Source: a bacterium
GTDB lineage: Bacteria > Zhuqueibacterota > Zhuqueibacteria > Zhuqueibacterales > Geothermadaptataceae
Assembly (NCBI GenBank): GCA_024275575.1
Contig: JAJRYV010000027.1
Span: 1 to 33,017 of the forward strand
Length of the DNA stretch: 33,017 nt
Direction of reading: 5' to 3'
Below, piece after piece: positions 1-8,706 of this stretch. The position numbers and the translations under genes were made by a program. Positions within the stretch are counted from its first letter, which is position 1. Each line of letters opens with the position of its first letter. A model generated the notes under the pieces. It did not search any database. It was not told the origin of the DNA and was given only the letters and a program-made list of their open reading frames with translations.

Positions 1-69
1 ATGGCGGTCAAAGTAGAGACTACCCTGCGGCGTGCCAAAAAACGGCACGGTCTTGACTTTGATCCTCAT
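1..69 (-). CDS. Possible 5' end of a gene cut by the left window edge
   Basis: An ATG on the minus strand at 69 opens a frame of 23 codons that is still open at base 1. The peptide begins MRIKVKTVPFFGTPQGSLYF. I do not recognise it, and no Shine-Dalgarno sequence precedes it. It would be divergent from the PhoH gene, with a shared promoter region of about 200 bases. The plus strand also has a short frame here (ends at 81), so the assignment is weak. Confidence 0.3.
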   Translation of the reverse strand, partial: MRIKVKTVPFFGTPQGSLYFDRH

Positions 70-165
70 TACACATGCTGATCGCTAAGACAATTCAAGG
101 GAAAAAACACAACAATCATTAAACTGTAGAAAATTAACACATCTTAAACAACCCACAAATTTATC

Positions 166-194
166 TTGACATTGGTGCCCACTTTAGAGAATAA
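166..194 (+). promoter_or_regulatory. Candidate sigma-70-type promoter for the PIN-PhoH gene
   Basis: A perfect -35 hexamer TTGACA (166-171) is followed after 16-17 bases by a weak A/T-rich -10 (AGAATA or GAATAA). This places transcription start about 70 bases before the ATG at 271. Only the -35 is convincing. Confidence 0.35.
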
Positions 195-270
195 AAATCC
201 ATACCGAAGCATTAAAATAGCGCCCATCCCGTTGGAAGCTCGCCACTGCTAACAAAACCGAGGTTTAGTC

Positions 271-1599
271 ATGCCCGTTAGAAAAAAGCTGCTCATTCTC
301 GATACCAATGTCATTTTGCACGATCATGCCTGCATCAATCATTTCGGCACTGATGATATCGTGATCCCGATCACCGTTCTCGAAGAACTTGATCAGTTCA
401 AAAAAGGCAACGACACCATCAATTTTCATGCGCGTGAATTCGTTCGCCACCTCGATAAACTCAGCCGTGAGCGCATTTTTAAAAACGGGGTGAAAATGGG
501 CCCCGGGCTGGGAAAGATCATCATCAAATTTGACCAAAAAATGCATGAAGTTTTGCGTTTTAATTTTTCCGATAGCAAACCCGATCACCGGATTCTCAAC
601 ACCGCCTTTATTCTGGCGCAGGACAATCCGCAGAAAGATGTCATCTTGGTGACCAAGGATGTCAATTTGCGCATGAAAGCCAAGAGTATCGGTTTATTCA
701 GTGAAGATTATGTCCCGGATCATGTACCGGATATCTCACTGCTTTATACCGGCAGGCGGATTGTCGAAAATTTCCCTGGAGAGACGATCGATCAATTATA
801 TAAAATGCCCTTTGAAATTCCCGTTGCAAAATTTCCCCTTACCGAAGCGGCGCGGCCGCATGAGTATTTCATCATTCGCAACGGTCAGCGTTCGGGCCTG
901 GCGACTTATCAGCCGCAATCACAGGTTTTCCACCGGGTCGATAAAATACCCGGTTACGGCATCATGCCGCGTAATGCCGAACAAACTTTCGCCCTCAATG
1001 CATTGCTCGATCCCAATATCCAGTTGGTCACCGTCGCCGGCAAGGCCGGAACCGGAAAAACACTGCTGGCCCTGGCCGCGGCGCTGGAACGGCGCCGCAA
1101 TTACCGGCAGATTTATCTGGCACGCCCGGTGGTGCCGCTGAGTAACAAAGATATCGGCTATCTGCCCGGCGATATCAGCACCAAACTCAGTCCCTACATG
1201 CAGCCATTGTTTGATAATCTCGCTGTCATTCAGAATCAATTCAGGGAAAATGATCGCAATCATCAGCGTATTCGTGAATATCTCGATAGCGAGAAGCTGG
1301 TGATCACACCACTGAGCTATATTCGCGGACGCAGCCTAAGCCGTATTTATTTTATCGTTGATGAAGCACAAAACCTGACGCCGCACGAGGTAAAAACGAT
1401 CATTACGCGGGCTGGTGAAGGCACAAAAATGATCTTTACCGGCGATATTTTTCAAATCGATCACCCCTACCTTGATACAAACTCGAACGGGCTCACTTAT
1501 TTGATTGAAAAAATGAAGGGGCAGGAAATTTATGCGCATGTGATGCTGGAAAAAGGCGAGCGCTCCCCCCTGGCGGAACTGGCGAGCAATCTGCTCTGA
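271..1599 (+). CDS. PIN-domain / PhoH-like ATPase (PhoH2 type)
   Basis: A 442-residue protein in two parts. The N-terminal PIN nuclease fold starts at residues 7-14 (LLILDTNV) with the metal-binding Asp11 and a following [11 protein letters not shown] segment. The C-terminal PhoH P-loop ATPase has Walker A GKAGTGKT at 257-264 and Walker B IVDEAQ at 362-367, with the conserved GDIFQID segment after it. This fusion is the PhoH2/YlaK family, in which characterised members are ATP-dependent RNA-unwinding ribonucleases; the cytoplasmic RNA role here is inferred from family. The length is normal for the family. The start is supported by a CGAGG sequence about 8 bases upstream. It ends 4 bases before the convergent DUF3078 stop codon. 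No antitoxin-like small gene precedes it, unlike the mycobacterial phoAT-phoH2 pair. Confidence 0.93.
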   Translation: MPVRKKLLILDTNVILHDHACINHFGTDDIVIPITVLEELDQFKKGNDTINFHAREFVRHLDKLSRERIFKNGVKMGPGLGKIIIKFDQKMHEVLRFNFSDSKPDHRILNTAFILAQDNPQKDVILVTKDVNLRMKAKSIGLFSEDYVPDHVPDISLLYTGRRIVENFPGETIDQLYKMPFEIPVAKFPLTEAARPHEYFIIRNGQRSGLATYQPQSQVFHRVDKIPGYGIMPRNAEQTFALNALLDPNIQLVTVAGKAGTGKTLLALAAALERRRNYRQIYLARPVVPLSNKDIGYLPGDISTKLSPYMQPLFDNLAVIQNQFRENDRNHQRIREYLDSEKLVITPLSYIRGRSLSRIYFIVDEAQNLTPHEVKTIITRAGEGTKMIFTGDIFQIDHPYLDTNSNGLTYLIEKMKGQEIYAHVMLEKGERSPLAELASNLL

Positions 1600-1603
1600 C
1601 ACT

Positions 1604-2455
1604 TCAGATAAATGTATAGGTCAAACCCAGGGCTAATGACTGATTCAGCTGCCGCTTGATGGAGACGGTTTTATCGTATAACAGGCGGAAATTCATGACC
1701 ACACTGATATATTTAGCCACTTTTGCCCGGAACATGTTATCCCAGTTGACATCGATCTGATCAAAAGTTTCAAGGTTGGAAAACATTTCCAGCTTTGAAA
1801 TCAATTCGAGGTTTTCACTTAATTTGCGCGAAAAATCAGTGGTCGATTCAAAGCCGACCTCAATTTTTATTTTTTCGGTTTTCGCGGTTTTGGGGTTGTC
1901 TGCGTAAGGTGCCGAAAAATCGATGGTCACGGTTTCTTTCATGCTGAGTCCGGCGCGGGTTTTCAAACCTTTCGCTGGTTCGATGCCGAAACCGGTGCTC
2001 TGGGTGAAGTAGCCGGGATCGAGAAAAGCGGAAACCTGCTCACGCGTATTTTCACCGCTATATTTATAGCCCTCGACGAACTGTGTGAGTATGGTCGCGG
2101 CGGCATAGGGGTTAATATAACTGCCGATTTTATAAGTAAATACCGTCTCTAATCGTAGTTCATCTACGGATTTGCGAAATTCCAGACCATCGAGTTTGGT
2201 TTTGCCAAAATTGAATTTTCCGGCCGTCAGCCATTTGTATCTATTGTGGTTTTTTTCGAATTTTCCGGTGAATAAAATCTGCCATGTCACTGCATTCTCA
2301 CCGCCTTTTGCCCAATTATCAAAAGTAACTTGTGACATATTGAGCCCGCCGACGAGCTTGTTGTTCCATCCGGGTTGCTCTTTTTTCTCTGCCGCCGGCA
2401 GCACCTGATAACTTAACATAATCAACAGAATAAGTCCGCTATTCCATCTTCGCAT
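1604..2455 (-). CDS. DUF3078 family outer-membrane beta-barrel protein
   Basis: 283 residues. An N-terminal signal peptide (MRRWNSGLILLIMLSYQVLPAA) is followed by the DUF3078 signature region with NWAKGGENA, then alternating amphipathic strands rich in aromatic residues. The C-terminus ends in strand-like TYTFI with a terminal hydrophobic residue, as in outer-membrane barrels. DUF3078 proteins are typical of Bacteroidota and related FCB phyla; their function is unknown. I place the start at ATG 2455 because GGAGG lies 5-6 bases before it; the frame also has a GTG at 2467 that overlaps that Shine-Dalgarno sequence. The gene is monocistronic and convergent with the PhoH gene, with only 4 bases between stop codons. 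Confidence 0.85.
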   Translation of the reverse strand: MRRWNSGLILLIMLSYQVLPAAEKKEQPGWNNKLVGGLNMSQVTFDNWAKGGENAVTWQILFTGKFEKNHNRYKWLTAGKFNFGKTKLDGLEFRKSVDELRLETVFTYKIGSYINPYAAATILTQFVEGYKYSGENTREQVSAFLDPGYFTQSTGFGIEPAKGLKTRAGLSMKETVTIDFSAPYADNPKTAKTEKIKIEVGFESTTDFSRKLSENLELISKLEMFSNLETFDQIDVNWDNMFRAKVAKYISVVMNFRLLYDKTVSIKRQLNQSLALGLTYTFI

Positions 2456-2780
2456 TCTTTCCTCCACGCCATCGGGATATCGATTTAATAAAACTCGAGC
2501 AGGCTCCGAAAGCAGAGACCTTTTGAGACAAACATGATTTAAGCGGTCCGAAAGGGGAAGATCGCCCTCAGCTACCGAATCAACTTTGTTAAAATAAGAG
2601 CAAATTCAGGGTCTTGCAACTCAGAATTTCTCTTTTGAACATGTTTTACATTTGAACAGACAAAATATGACATTCCCGCCGAAATAAAACAGACGCAGGC
2701 AGCAAAAGACGATAAAAATTGCCTGGACACCGGCGCTGTAAAAAATCTGCTTGCGAAGCTGTCAGCGCTTTTGTACATTT
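2456..2780. other. Intergenic region between DUF3078 and marR genes
   Basis: Divergent promoter region for two genes. Apart from the operator at its right end I see no repeat, RNA gene or convincing coding frame. The short minus-strand frames here lack ribosome binding sites and run into the marR start. Confidence 0.6.
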
Positions 2781-2805
2781 CGTAGCACGATTTAATCGTA
2801 CTACG
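2781..2805. promoter_or_regulatory. Palindromic operator for the MarR-family repressor
   Basis: A 25-base inverted repeat directly before marR. The left arm is CGTAGCACGATT and the right arm AATCGTACTACG around a central T. Ten or more paired positions match, with one mismatch per arm. Position (18 bases before the likely TTG start) and symmetry fit a dimeric MarR repressor that represses its own marR-MFS operon. The binding itself is inferred. Confidence 0.75.
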
Positions 2806-2822
2806 ATATAGTGGAGGTGGAA

Positions 2823-3299
2823 TTGCAGACAAAAGATGAACGTCTCGATGAATTGGTGCGGATTTTTCCCGGCATTATGCACCATTTTCATAACCTGAGC
2901 AGCGCCGTTTCCCGTATTCATGATTTAACGATTGCACAGTACAGGCTGATCCAGATTTTATCTCAAAAAGAGTGTTGTACGGTGAATGAGCTAGCGCAGG
3001 CATTGGGTATTGCCCAGAGTTCGGCCAGCGAACAAACCACGCGCATGGTCAACGCAGGGTTGCTGCAGCGGTTGCCCTCGGAAACGGATCGTCGTATCAT
3101 CTACATCGCATTGAGCAAAAATTCCAGAGAGATTCTGTCTCAGCGCGCCGAAGCCATGCGAGATCATATCAAAAGCACGCTGGACCGTTTATCAGAGAAA
3201 CAACAGCGCGAATTCCTCGCTGCATTTAAGCAAATCAGTGCTTTGCTGCAGATCGCCAACGATCCAAAACCTGAAAAAAGAAGGCCGCATGAAAAATAA
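2823..3299 (+). CDS. MarR-family transcriptional regulator
   Basis: A winged-helix repressor of about 158 residues. The central helix-turn-helix reads CTVNELAQALGIAQSSASEQ, followed by the wing with the typical DRR motif (ETDRRIIYI). N- and C-terminal helices form the usual MarR dimerisation region. A frame is open from GTG 2811, but the GGAGGTGG at 2813-2820 is better read as the Shine-Dalgarno for TTG 2823, so I start there; this choice is tentative. The gene overlaps the downstream MFS gene by 11 bases, so the two are co-transcribed and probably translationally coupled. A palindromic operator sits immediately upstream, consistent with autoregulation released by a ligand exported by the MFS pump. 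Confidence 0.88.
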   Translation: MQTKDERLDELVRIFPGIMHHFHNLSSAVSRIHDLTIAQYRLIQILSQKECCTVNELAQALGIAQSSASEQTTRMVNAGLLQRLPSETDRRIIYIALSKNSREILSQRAEAMRDHIKSTLDRLSEKQQREFLAAFKQISALLQIANDPKPEKRRPHEK

Positions 3300-4563
3300 A
3301 GGTGCCCTGTCCGTCATTTTCATTACGATATTCGTCGATCTTATCGGTTTCGGCATTATTTTGCCGATCCTACCGTTTTACGCTGAAACCTTTGGCGCCA
3401 GCGCCACGCAAATCGGTCTGCTGGCCGCTTCATTTTCGCTTATGCAATTTATTTTTGCGCCGTTTTGGGGGCGCCTTTCCGATCGTGTCGGCAGGCGACC
3501 GATCATCATCATGAGCTTGTTTTTTTCATCGATCTCGTTGATTTTTTTCGGCGCCGCACAAAATTTGGTCATGCTTTTTGCAGCGCGTATTTTCGCCGGT
3601 ATTTTCATGGCCAATTTCTCGGCAGCGCAAGCCTATATCGCCGATATTACGACACCGGAAGAACGCGCCAAAGGCATGGGGCTGGTCGGCGCTGCTTTTG
3701 GCCTGGGTTTTATTTTCGGCCCTTCAATCGGCGGTTTGCTCAGCAGTCAGTCGATCTTGCTCGGTCTGGAAAATGCATTTTTCAACCTGATAAAAATCAA
3801 TATCAGCGGTGTGCTGACAGCACACCCATACCAGATTCCGGCTTATTTTGCCGCTTTGCTGGCTTTTATCAACACCTTCTGCGCCATCAAATATCTGCCT
3901 GAATCGCGCAGTGCTGCCGACCTCATCGCGGCAAAAGAAGAGCAGAAAACCAGCCATTCACGCCTTGAACTGATGAAAAAATCGATTTTCCATCCGGTTG
4001 TGGGTTTTTTTGTCGTACTCTATTTTCTCATCACCCTAGCTTTTGCCAATCTCGAAGCGACCTTCGCTCTTTTTACCGAACGCGTGCACCATTATACTTC
4101 CACTGATAATGGCTATCTCTTCGCCTACATCGGTGTCGTCATCGCTATCGTTCAGGGTGGGCTCATCGGCCCGCTAACGAAAAAATTCAGAGAAGCGCCA
4201 GTGCTCATTGCCGGGCTTATATTGCAGGGCAGCGCTTTTTTATTTTTACCATACACTGTTTCTCTAACCTCGTTACTGGTGGTCATCGGCCTGCTTTCCG
4301 CCGGAAACGGCCTGACCAATCCGACGCTGCAAAGTTTGATTTCGCGCAACACCGATCGGAACAAACAGGGTGGGGTGCTGGGTATCACGCAGTCTTTCGG
4401 CAGCATGGCGCGGGTCATCGGCCCGGCCTGGGGCGGTTTCTTTTTTGATGAGATCGGCATCGCAGCACCCTATTGGAGCGGCGGCATTTTGCTGCTGCTC
4501 TGCGCCTGGCTGGCATGGTATGCCGCGCAAAACATGCAACGCTCACAATACACAGCGGATTGA
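3289..4563 (+). CDS. MFS drug-efflux transporter, TetA/DHA1-like
   Basis: 424 residues with about 12 hydrophobic helices. The first helix (VIFITIFVDLIGFGIILPIL) and loop 2-3 motif A, GRLSDRVGRRP at residues 61-71, are typical of the DHA1 drug:proton antiporter family that includes TetA. A second related half starts near the cytoplasmic loop after residue 215. The start is at the ATG overlapping the end of marR, with AGAAGG just upstream; the frame extends further upstream but only within the marR gene. Paired with a MarR repressor, it is likely an inducible inner-membrane efflux pump; its substrate cannot be told from sequence. Confidence 0.9.
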   Translation: MKNKGALSVIFITIFVDLIGFGIILPILPFYAETFGASATQIGLLAASFSLMQFIFAPFWGRLSDRVGRRPIIIMSLFFSSISLIFFGAAQNLVMLFAARIFAGIFMANFSAAQAYIADITTPEERAKGMGLVGAAFGLGFIFGPSIGGLLSSQSILLGLENAFFNLIKINISGVLTAHPYQIPAYFAALLAFINTFCAIKYLPESRSAADLIAAKEEQKTSHSRLELMKKSIFHPVVGFFVVLYFLITLAFANLEATFALFTERVHHYTSTDNGYLFAYIGVVIAIVQGGLIGPLTKKFREAPVLIAGLILQGSAFLFLPYTVSLTSLLVVIGLLSAGNGLTNPTLQSLISRNTDRNKQGGVLGITQSFGSMARVIGPAWGGFFFDEIGIAAPYWSGGILLLLCAWLAWYAAQNMQRSQYTAD

Positions 4564-4606
4564 ATCGAAAAGTGTGGCAAGCAGATTTTAGAAATCATTT
4601 ATTTAA

Positions 4607-4674
4607 GCCACTGATATGCATGGATAAATACTGATTTTAAAAATATCTGTGTTCAATCAGTGTACATCTGTGGC
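4607..4674. repeat. Imperfect palindromic intergenic repeat
   Basis: A 68-base imperfect inverted repeat. The left half begins GCCACTGATATGCATGGAT and the right half ends ACATCTGTGGC, and they pair along most of their length. The text 'atctgtgttca..atctgtggc' resembles dispersed intergenic sequences I have seen in several FCB and PVC genomes (from memory, not searched). It may serve as the transcription end of the MFS gene, although no U-tract follows. Confidence 0.45.
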
Positions 4675-4751
4675 TATCATATGAGAAATACTCGCAGAAT
4701 TTACTGTGCCTCAGTGGTTGTTGCGAATTCTTTCAAAAATAAAGGATAAAC

Positions 4752-5948
4752 ATGCATCTTTTAATATGGCTGCTCACAGGGTTGACGGTTTTTACTGCTG
4801 AAAAAGATACACAGATGAAAAAAATCATGTTGCACCGCACATCGGCAGATAGCGGGAAGATTGCCGCAATCGCCATCGATTCCAGTCAAAACCTGTGCTT
4901 TATCGACATGCAGGAGAACACGATGCGATTTTCCGCTCAAAATTCGCAATCTGCTTTTGTGATGAAAAATATACCGCTGGCGGTGAAAATAAGTCAAAAC
5001 GGGTTATTCGCTGCTGCGCTTGGCAAAAGGACATCTGAAAAAGAAAGCGGTTTAACTTTGGCAATTTTAAACCGGCATAGCAGTACGATGAGTACAGCAT
5101 TCATTGAAAACGATAGTGATGAGCCGTTGCCTGAACTGGAAGTCAATTTCGACGGTACGGTAGCGCTGGGGCGGGTGCCGCAAAATTCTATCTCGATTTT
5201 CAATTTTGACGGCTATTTGCAGCAAACATTTGAACTATTTTCAACAAACCAATATGCACTCGAGCGCAGCCTGAAAATTGCTTTTGCCCCCGATGGTCAA
5301 AGTTTCTATACCGCTGCCATGTGCCTGCCGGCGCATCCCGGCAACGAATTGGCGCAACAAAATGTGCGGCTTGCCCGGTTTGATCTGCAGGGAAATGAGC
5401 AATGGTATATCGAAATGCCGGAACAGGCGCTCGGCGGGTTACAACCTGATGAAACCGGCGAAAAACTGGCGCTCTATACATACGATGCTTTTTCCGCACA
5501 CGGCATCAAACATGTCACGCGAATTATCAGCGTGGCGGGCGAAATCCACCTGGAAATTGCCGCCGGTTTTCGCGACGCACAATTTTCGAAAAGCGGGAAA
5601 ACATTGTTGCTGACACATAAACGCCGCGCTGCACTATATATCGCAGCGACAGGGCAACTGCAAACAGCAATACGCATTCAGGCGCCGGCGATGATCATCA
5701 GCGCTGTGCCGGATGCAACAGAAGAAAATTTCACATTGCTCAGCGGCATTTCGATTTTTGAAAAGGGTATATTTCAATTTGTGCGGAATACGTTGCAAAA
5801 AATAGATTTTGACGGGCGCATGCTGGCGAAGGTTCAATTGGAAGAAACATTGACGCCACAGGCAAAACTGTATGCTGCCGGCGCCGGGAAAATGATTCTT
5901 GCCGATGACTACCGCATTGAACGTATCGAATGGCTCTCAAAAAAGTAG
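4752..5948 (+). CDS. Secreted or lipid-anchored protein of unknown function, possible beta-propeller
   Basis: 398 residues; I do not recognise the family. An N-terminal hydrophobic segment (MHLLIWLLTGLTVFTA) looks like a signal peptide. The rest is soluble and made of repeated strand-turn units of the form 'GLFAAALG', 'DGTVALGR', 'IAFAPDGQSFYTAA', 'DETGEKLALYTY', 'SKSGKTLLLTH', which resemble the blades of WD40-like or NHL-type beta-propellers. No catalytic motif is visible. The start is supported by AAAGGA six bases before the ATG. It lies between the MFS gene and the M23-like gene in the same direction but with gaps of 188 and 88 bases, so a shared operon with the latter is possible but not shown. 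Confidence 0.7.
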   Translation: MHLLIWLLTGLTVFTAEKDTQMKKIMLHRTSADSGKIAAIAIDSSQNLCFIDMQENTMRFSAQNSQSAFVMKNIPLAVKISQNGLFAAALGKRTSEKESGLTLAILNRHSSTMSTAFIENDSDEPLPELEVNFDGTVALGRVPQNSISIFNFDGYLQQTFELFSTNQYALERSLKIAFAPDGQSFYTAAMCLPAHPGNELAQQNVRLARFDLQGNEQWYIEMPEQALGGLQPDETGEKLALYTYDAFSAHGIKHVTRIISVAGEIHLEIAAGFRDAQFSKSGKTLLLTHKRRAALYIAATGQLQTAIRIQAPAMIISAVPDATEENFTLLSGISIFEKGIFQFVRNTLQKIDFDGRMLAKVQLEETLTPQAKLYAAGAGKMILADDYRIERIEWLSKK

Positions 5949-6036
5949 TATTTCACTAAATTATTCGACAGCAAAAAATCGGCATCCGGGGGCTTCGACA
6001 ACTCATCTGCAGATTGAATTTGAGAGATAGAGAATT

Positions 6037-8307
6037 ATGATGAAGCTGAATAAATTCCGCACCTTGCTTTGGACACAAATCCTGTTACCCTTAGCGGCAA
6101 ATGCCCAGAGCTACCCGTGGCCGCTCACGCCGTTGAACCAGTCGCATGAAATTTCAGGCACATTTTGCGAATATCGCGATACCGGCAGCAGCGATCATTT
6201 TCACAACGGTGTCGATATTCCAAAAGTCGACGGCAGCCCGGTTTATGCTGTGAGCGACGCCGTCGTTACAGGGCTCGAACGCAATAGTGCCAATGCCTAT
6301 CTGCGCGCCGGACTTTATGCCTACGTTCACATCAAACCTGCATCATCGCTTTCTGTTGGCGATTCGGTTTTTACCGGCAAAACGATCGTCGGCACCATTC
6401 TTAGCGGCGCCGGGCACGTCCATCTCAACGATGGTTATTATGGCTCTGAGATCAATGCTTTGCGCCAAGGCGGTGGCCTGACGCCGTTCGACGATCCCTG
6501 GCCACCGATTATTTCAGATATCCGTTTTTTCCTGCATGATTCTCAAACAAGACTTCTCGCCTCAAAATTGAGCGGAAAGGTGCGCATCACTTTTCGTGTT
6601 CAGGAGCAAAACGGTCCCCCCGGTGCCTCAGCAGCCCGCAGGAATAACGGCGCCTATTGGGTGGGTTACAAAATTCTCGACAGCAACCGCAGCACCATCG
6701 TTTTTGCACCGGCAAACGACGGTATTCAGTTCAAATTTGACAGCAAACCGGATAACGGGTATGTGCACAATGTTTTCGATAAAAATCAGGCGACCTTAAG
6801 CAATCATGTCTATAACATCACCAACCGGCTGAGGCGCAAGGATTACTGGGATACCGAGGCTTTTTCTGAAGGCGACTACACGGTTATGCTTTTCGCCGGT
6901 GATACGCGCGGCAACGCTGATACGGCATATGTCAATGTTACGACGACCAGGCTGGACCTCATCGCACCGGCACAGCCGGTTTTGCAAACCATTGTTCAGC
7001 AGCATGACAGTCTGCATTTGTCATGGACTGGTGTCGCAGATGTTGATCTGGCAGGATACCGGCTTTACACTTCGCCAAATAACAGAACCTGGGCATTGCA
7101 CAGCAGTGAAAATGAGTTGGTCAGCGGCATGACTTCCACGGTATTTCAGCCGCCGGATTCTCTTGTTTCCTATTATTATCTCACTGCGGTTGATACGGCA
7201 GCGCCGGGCAACGAAAGTGAAGCATCCGACACTTACGCCGTGGCACTCGATCGGGCAGCCGGAAAAATTCTCATCGTCGATAGTTTCGATCGCATTCAAA
7301 ATTCCGGCAGCTATCATGAAGTCCGACATCCCTTTGCTACCACCCATGCGCGCGCACTGGCGGCGAACGGTTTCGGTTTTTCAACCTGTGCGAATGAAGC
7401 CATCGTCAGCGGGAAAGTTAAACTCACCGATTATGATGCTGTTTTCTGGCTGCTCGGCGATGAATCAACCACCGACGAGACATTCTCGGCCAGGGAGCAG
7501 GGCTTTGTGCGGAAATTTCTTGAAGATGGCGGTTTTCTCTTCGTTTCCGGATCGGAAATCGCCTGGGACCTGGGCGCCAAAGGGTCCTTTAGTGATCAAC
7601 AATTTATGCAGAATTATTTGAAAATCGATTATGAGTCAGACGATGCAAAAAGTTACACCGTCAGGGGCGTTTCCGGGACTGTTTTCGCAGGGATCCACCT
7701 TTCGTACGGTATTTCGACCTCGCCTTATCCCGAAGATTATCCGGATACATACAAGACTTTCGGCGGCAGCACACCTGTTTTGCGTTATGGCAATAATAAA
7801 ATCGCCGCTGTGCAGTATGAGGGAACTTTCGGCGAGGGCCATGCCACAGGAAAGCTCATCGTGATGGGTTTCCCTTTTGAGACGATTACGACGCCTTCCG
7901 GTCAAAACATTTTCTTCCGCTCTGTGCTGGAATTTCTTTTCCCGCAGGCAACGGCTGTAAGCCGGAATCAAAATAGCATGAGACCGGGCTTTTATTTATC
8001 ACAAAACTTTCCCAACCCGTTGCGGATAAAACAGAAGACGGGTGCCAGCCAATTCACACAAGTAGAATACTCGATCACCTCCCGTGCACGACTCAGCTTC
8101 CGGATCATTGACATCTTGGGCAGGACGGTGAAAACCTGGCCTGAATTTGAACAGGATCCCGGTTTTTATCGGCTGATTTGGGACGGCAGGAATGGGCGCG
8201 GGGAAATAATTGCTGCAGGGGTTTATTTCTGGCAGATGCAAGCACAACTAAAGGACAATGTTAAAAATAGCTTTCATCGTAAACATATAAAAATATTGGT
8301 TCAATAG
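6037..8307 (+). CDS. Secreted multidomain protein: M23-like peptidase fold, FnIII, GATase-like domain, C-terminal sorting domain
   Basis: 756 residues. Signal peptide residues 1-23, probable cleavage after NAQ-region Ala23. Residues about 35-135 form an M23/LytM-like domain: HNGVD (His56, Asp60), a GSPVYAVSDAVV strand pair, and HVH (His127, His129) match the zinc ligands of M23 endopeptidases, so activity is possible. Residues about 308-405 look like fibronectin type III (SWTGVADVDLAGYRLYTS). Residues about 410-625 resemble a class-I glutamine-amidotransferase-like fold (KILIVDSFDRI, DYDAVFWLLGDES, FLEDGGFLFVSGSE). Residues about 652-756 are a FlgD-Ig/type A sorting domain (YLSQNFPNP, RIIDILGRTV, WDGRNGRGEIIAAGVYFW), which directs secretion through the type IX system in Bacteroidota-like bacteria. 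It is therefore probably exported to the cell surface. The substrate is unknown; domain order is unusual for a cell-wall hydrolase. Confidence 0.82.
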   Translation: MMKLNKFRTLLWTQILLPLAANAQSYPWPLTPLNQSHEISGTFCEYRDTGSSDHFHNGVDIPKVDGSPVYAVSDAVVTGLERNSANAYLRAGLYAYVHIKPASSLSVGDSVFTGKTIVGTILSGAGHVHLNDGYYGSEINALRQGGGLTPFDDPWPPIISDIRFFLHDSQTRLLASKLSGKVRITFRVQEQNGPPGASAARRNNGAYWVGYKILDSNRSTIVFAPANDGIQFKFDSKPDNGYVHNVFDKNQATLSNHVYNITNRLRRKDYWDTEAFSEGDYTVMLFAGDTRGNADTAYVNVTTTRLDLIAPAQPVLQTIVQQHDSLHLSWTGVADVDLAGYRLYTSPNNRTWALHSSENELVSGMTSTVFQPPDSLVSYYYLTAVDTAAPGNESEASDTYAVALDRAAGKILIVDSFDRIQNSGSYHEVRHPFATTHARALAANGFGFSTCANEAIVSGKVKLTDYDAVFWLLGDESTTDETFSAREQGFVRKFLEDGGFLFVSGSEIAWDLGAKGSFSDQQFMQNYLKIDYESDDAKSYTVRGVSGTVFAGIHLSYGISTSPYPEDYPDTYKTFGGSTPVLRYGNNKIAAVQYEGTFGEGHATGKLIVMGFPFETITTPSGQNIFFRSVLEFLFPQATAVSRNQNSMRPGFYLSQNFPNPLRIKQKTGASQFTQVEYSITSRARLSFRIIDILGRTVKTWPEFEQDPGFYRLIWDGRNGRGEIIAAGVYFWQMQAQLKDNVKNSFHRKHIKILVQ

Positions 8308-8438
8308 AAAAGCGCGAACATTTTCTTCAAATAAATGCTTCAAGAACGCAACATGATTTGTCGATAGCTTTAGCAAACAAAACAGGATTATCGCTTTGAC
8401 AGTGCTCAAGTGATTTCACCATTAAGGAGGTTCCGACG

Positions 8439-8648
8439 ATGAACATTCAAACCGCTCTGACAACAGGTAACTTCAACGCTGGTTTCCATAGTGAGCAGGC
8501 CCGGGCTGTTCAGGAAACTCCGGCACAACAGGCACAGCAGCAGGTTCAGAAAAAAGAAGAGGAGCAACCTGCTGAACAAGCAAAACAGCAAAGCAGGCCA
8601 CGGCCTCAGGAAGAAGGCAAAGGTTTGGAGATCGATATTACAGCCTAG
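8439..8648 (+). CDS. Small Gln/Glu-rich protein of unknown function
   Basis: 69 residues, not recognised. A strong Shine-Dalgarno sequence (AAGGAGG, 8-9 bases before ATG) and an intrinsic terminator right after the stop support a real single-gene transcript. The N-terminal 25 residues are mixed polar. The middle (residues about 26-60) is a low-complexity, highly charged Gln/Glu/Lys/Pro stretch predicted to be helical or disordered, and the end is GLEIDITA. No signal peptide, no cysteines, no membrane segment. Confidence 0.72.
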   Translation: MNIQTALTTGNFNAGFHSEQARAVQETPAQQAQQQVQKKEEEQPAEQAKQQSRPRPQEEGKGLEIDITA

Positions 8649-8668
8649 TCTCAGTACTCAATATGAAA

Positions 8669-8697
8669 AAAACCGGTTTTTGAAACCGGTTTTTTTT
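8669..8697. terminator. Bidirectional intrinsic terminator between the small gene and fabF
   Basis: A perfect 11-bp stem (AAAACCGGTTT / AAACCGGTTTT) with a TTG loop is followed by a T-run on the plus strand. An A-run before it gives a T-run on the minus strand. It lies between two convergent genes and can end both. Confidence 0.9.
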
Positions 8698-8706
8698 GTG
8701 ACGGTT

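Noticed and set aside
31-49. Hairpin CGTGCC-A6-CGGCACG at the left edge as a terminator
   Set aside because: No T-run follows on either strand and it lies inside the possible coding frame.
2572-2832. Minus-strand frame of 86 codons upstream of marR
   Set aside because: It starts inside the marR coding region, covers the operator, has no ribosome binding site and an unusual composition.
8396-8424. TTGACA at 8396 as promoter of the Gln/Glu-rich gene
   Set aside because: The matching -10 position falls on the Shine-Dalgarno area (CCATTA), which would leave no leader; the hexamer alone is not enough.
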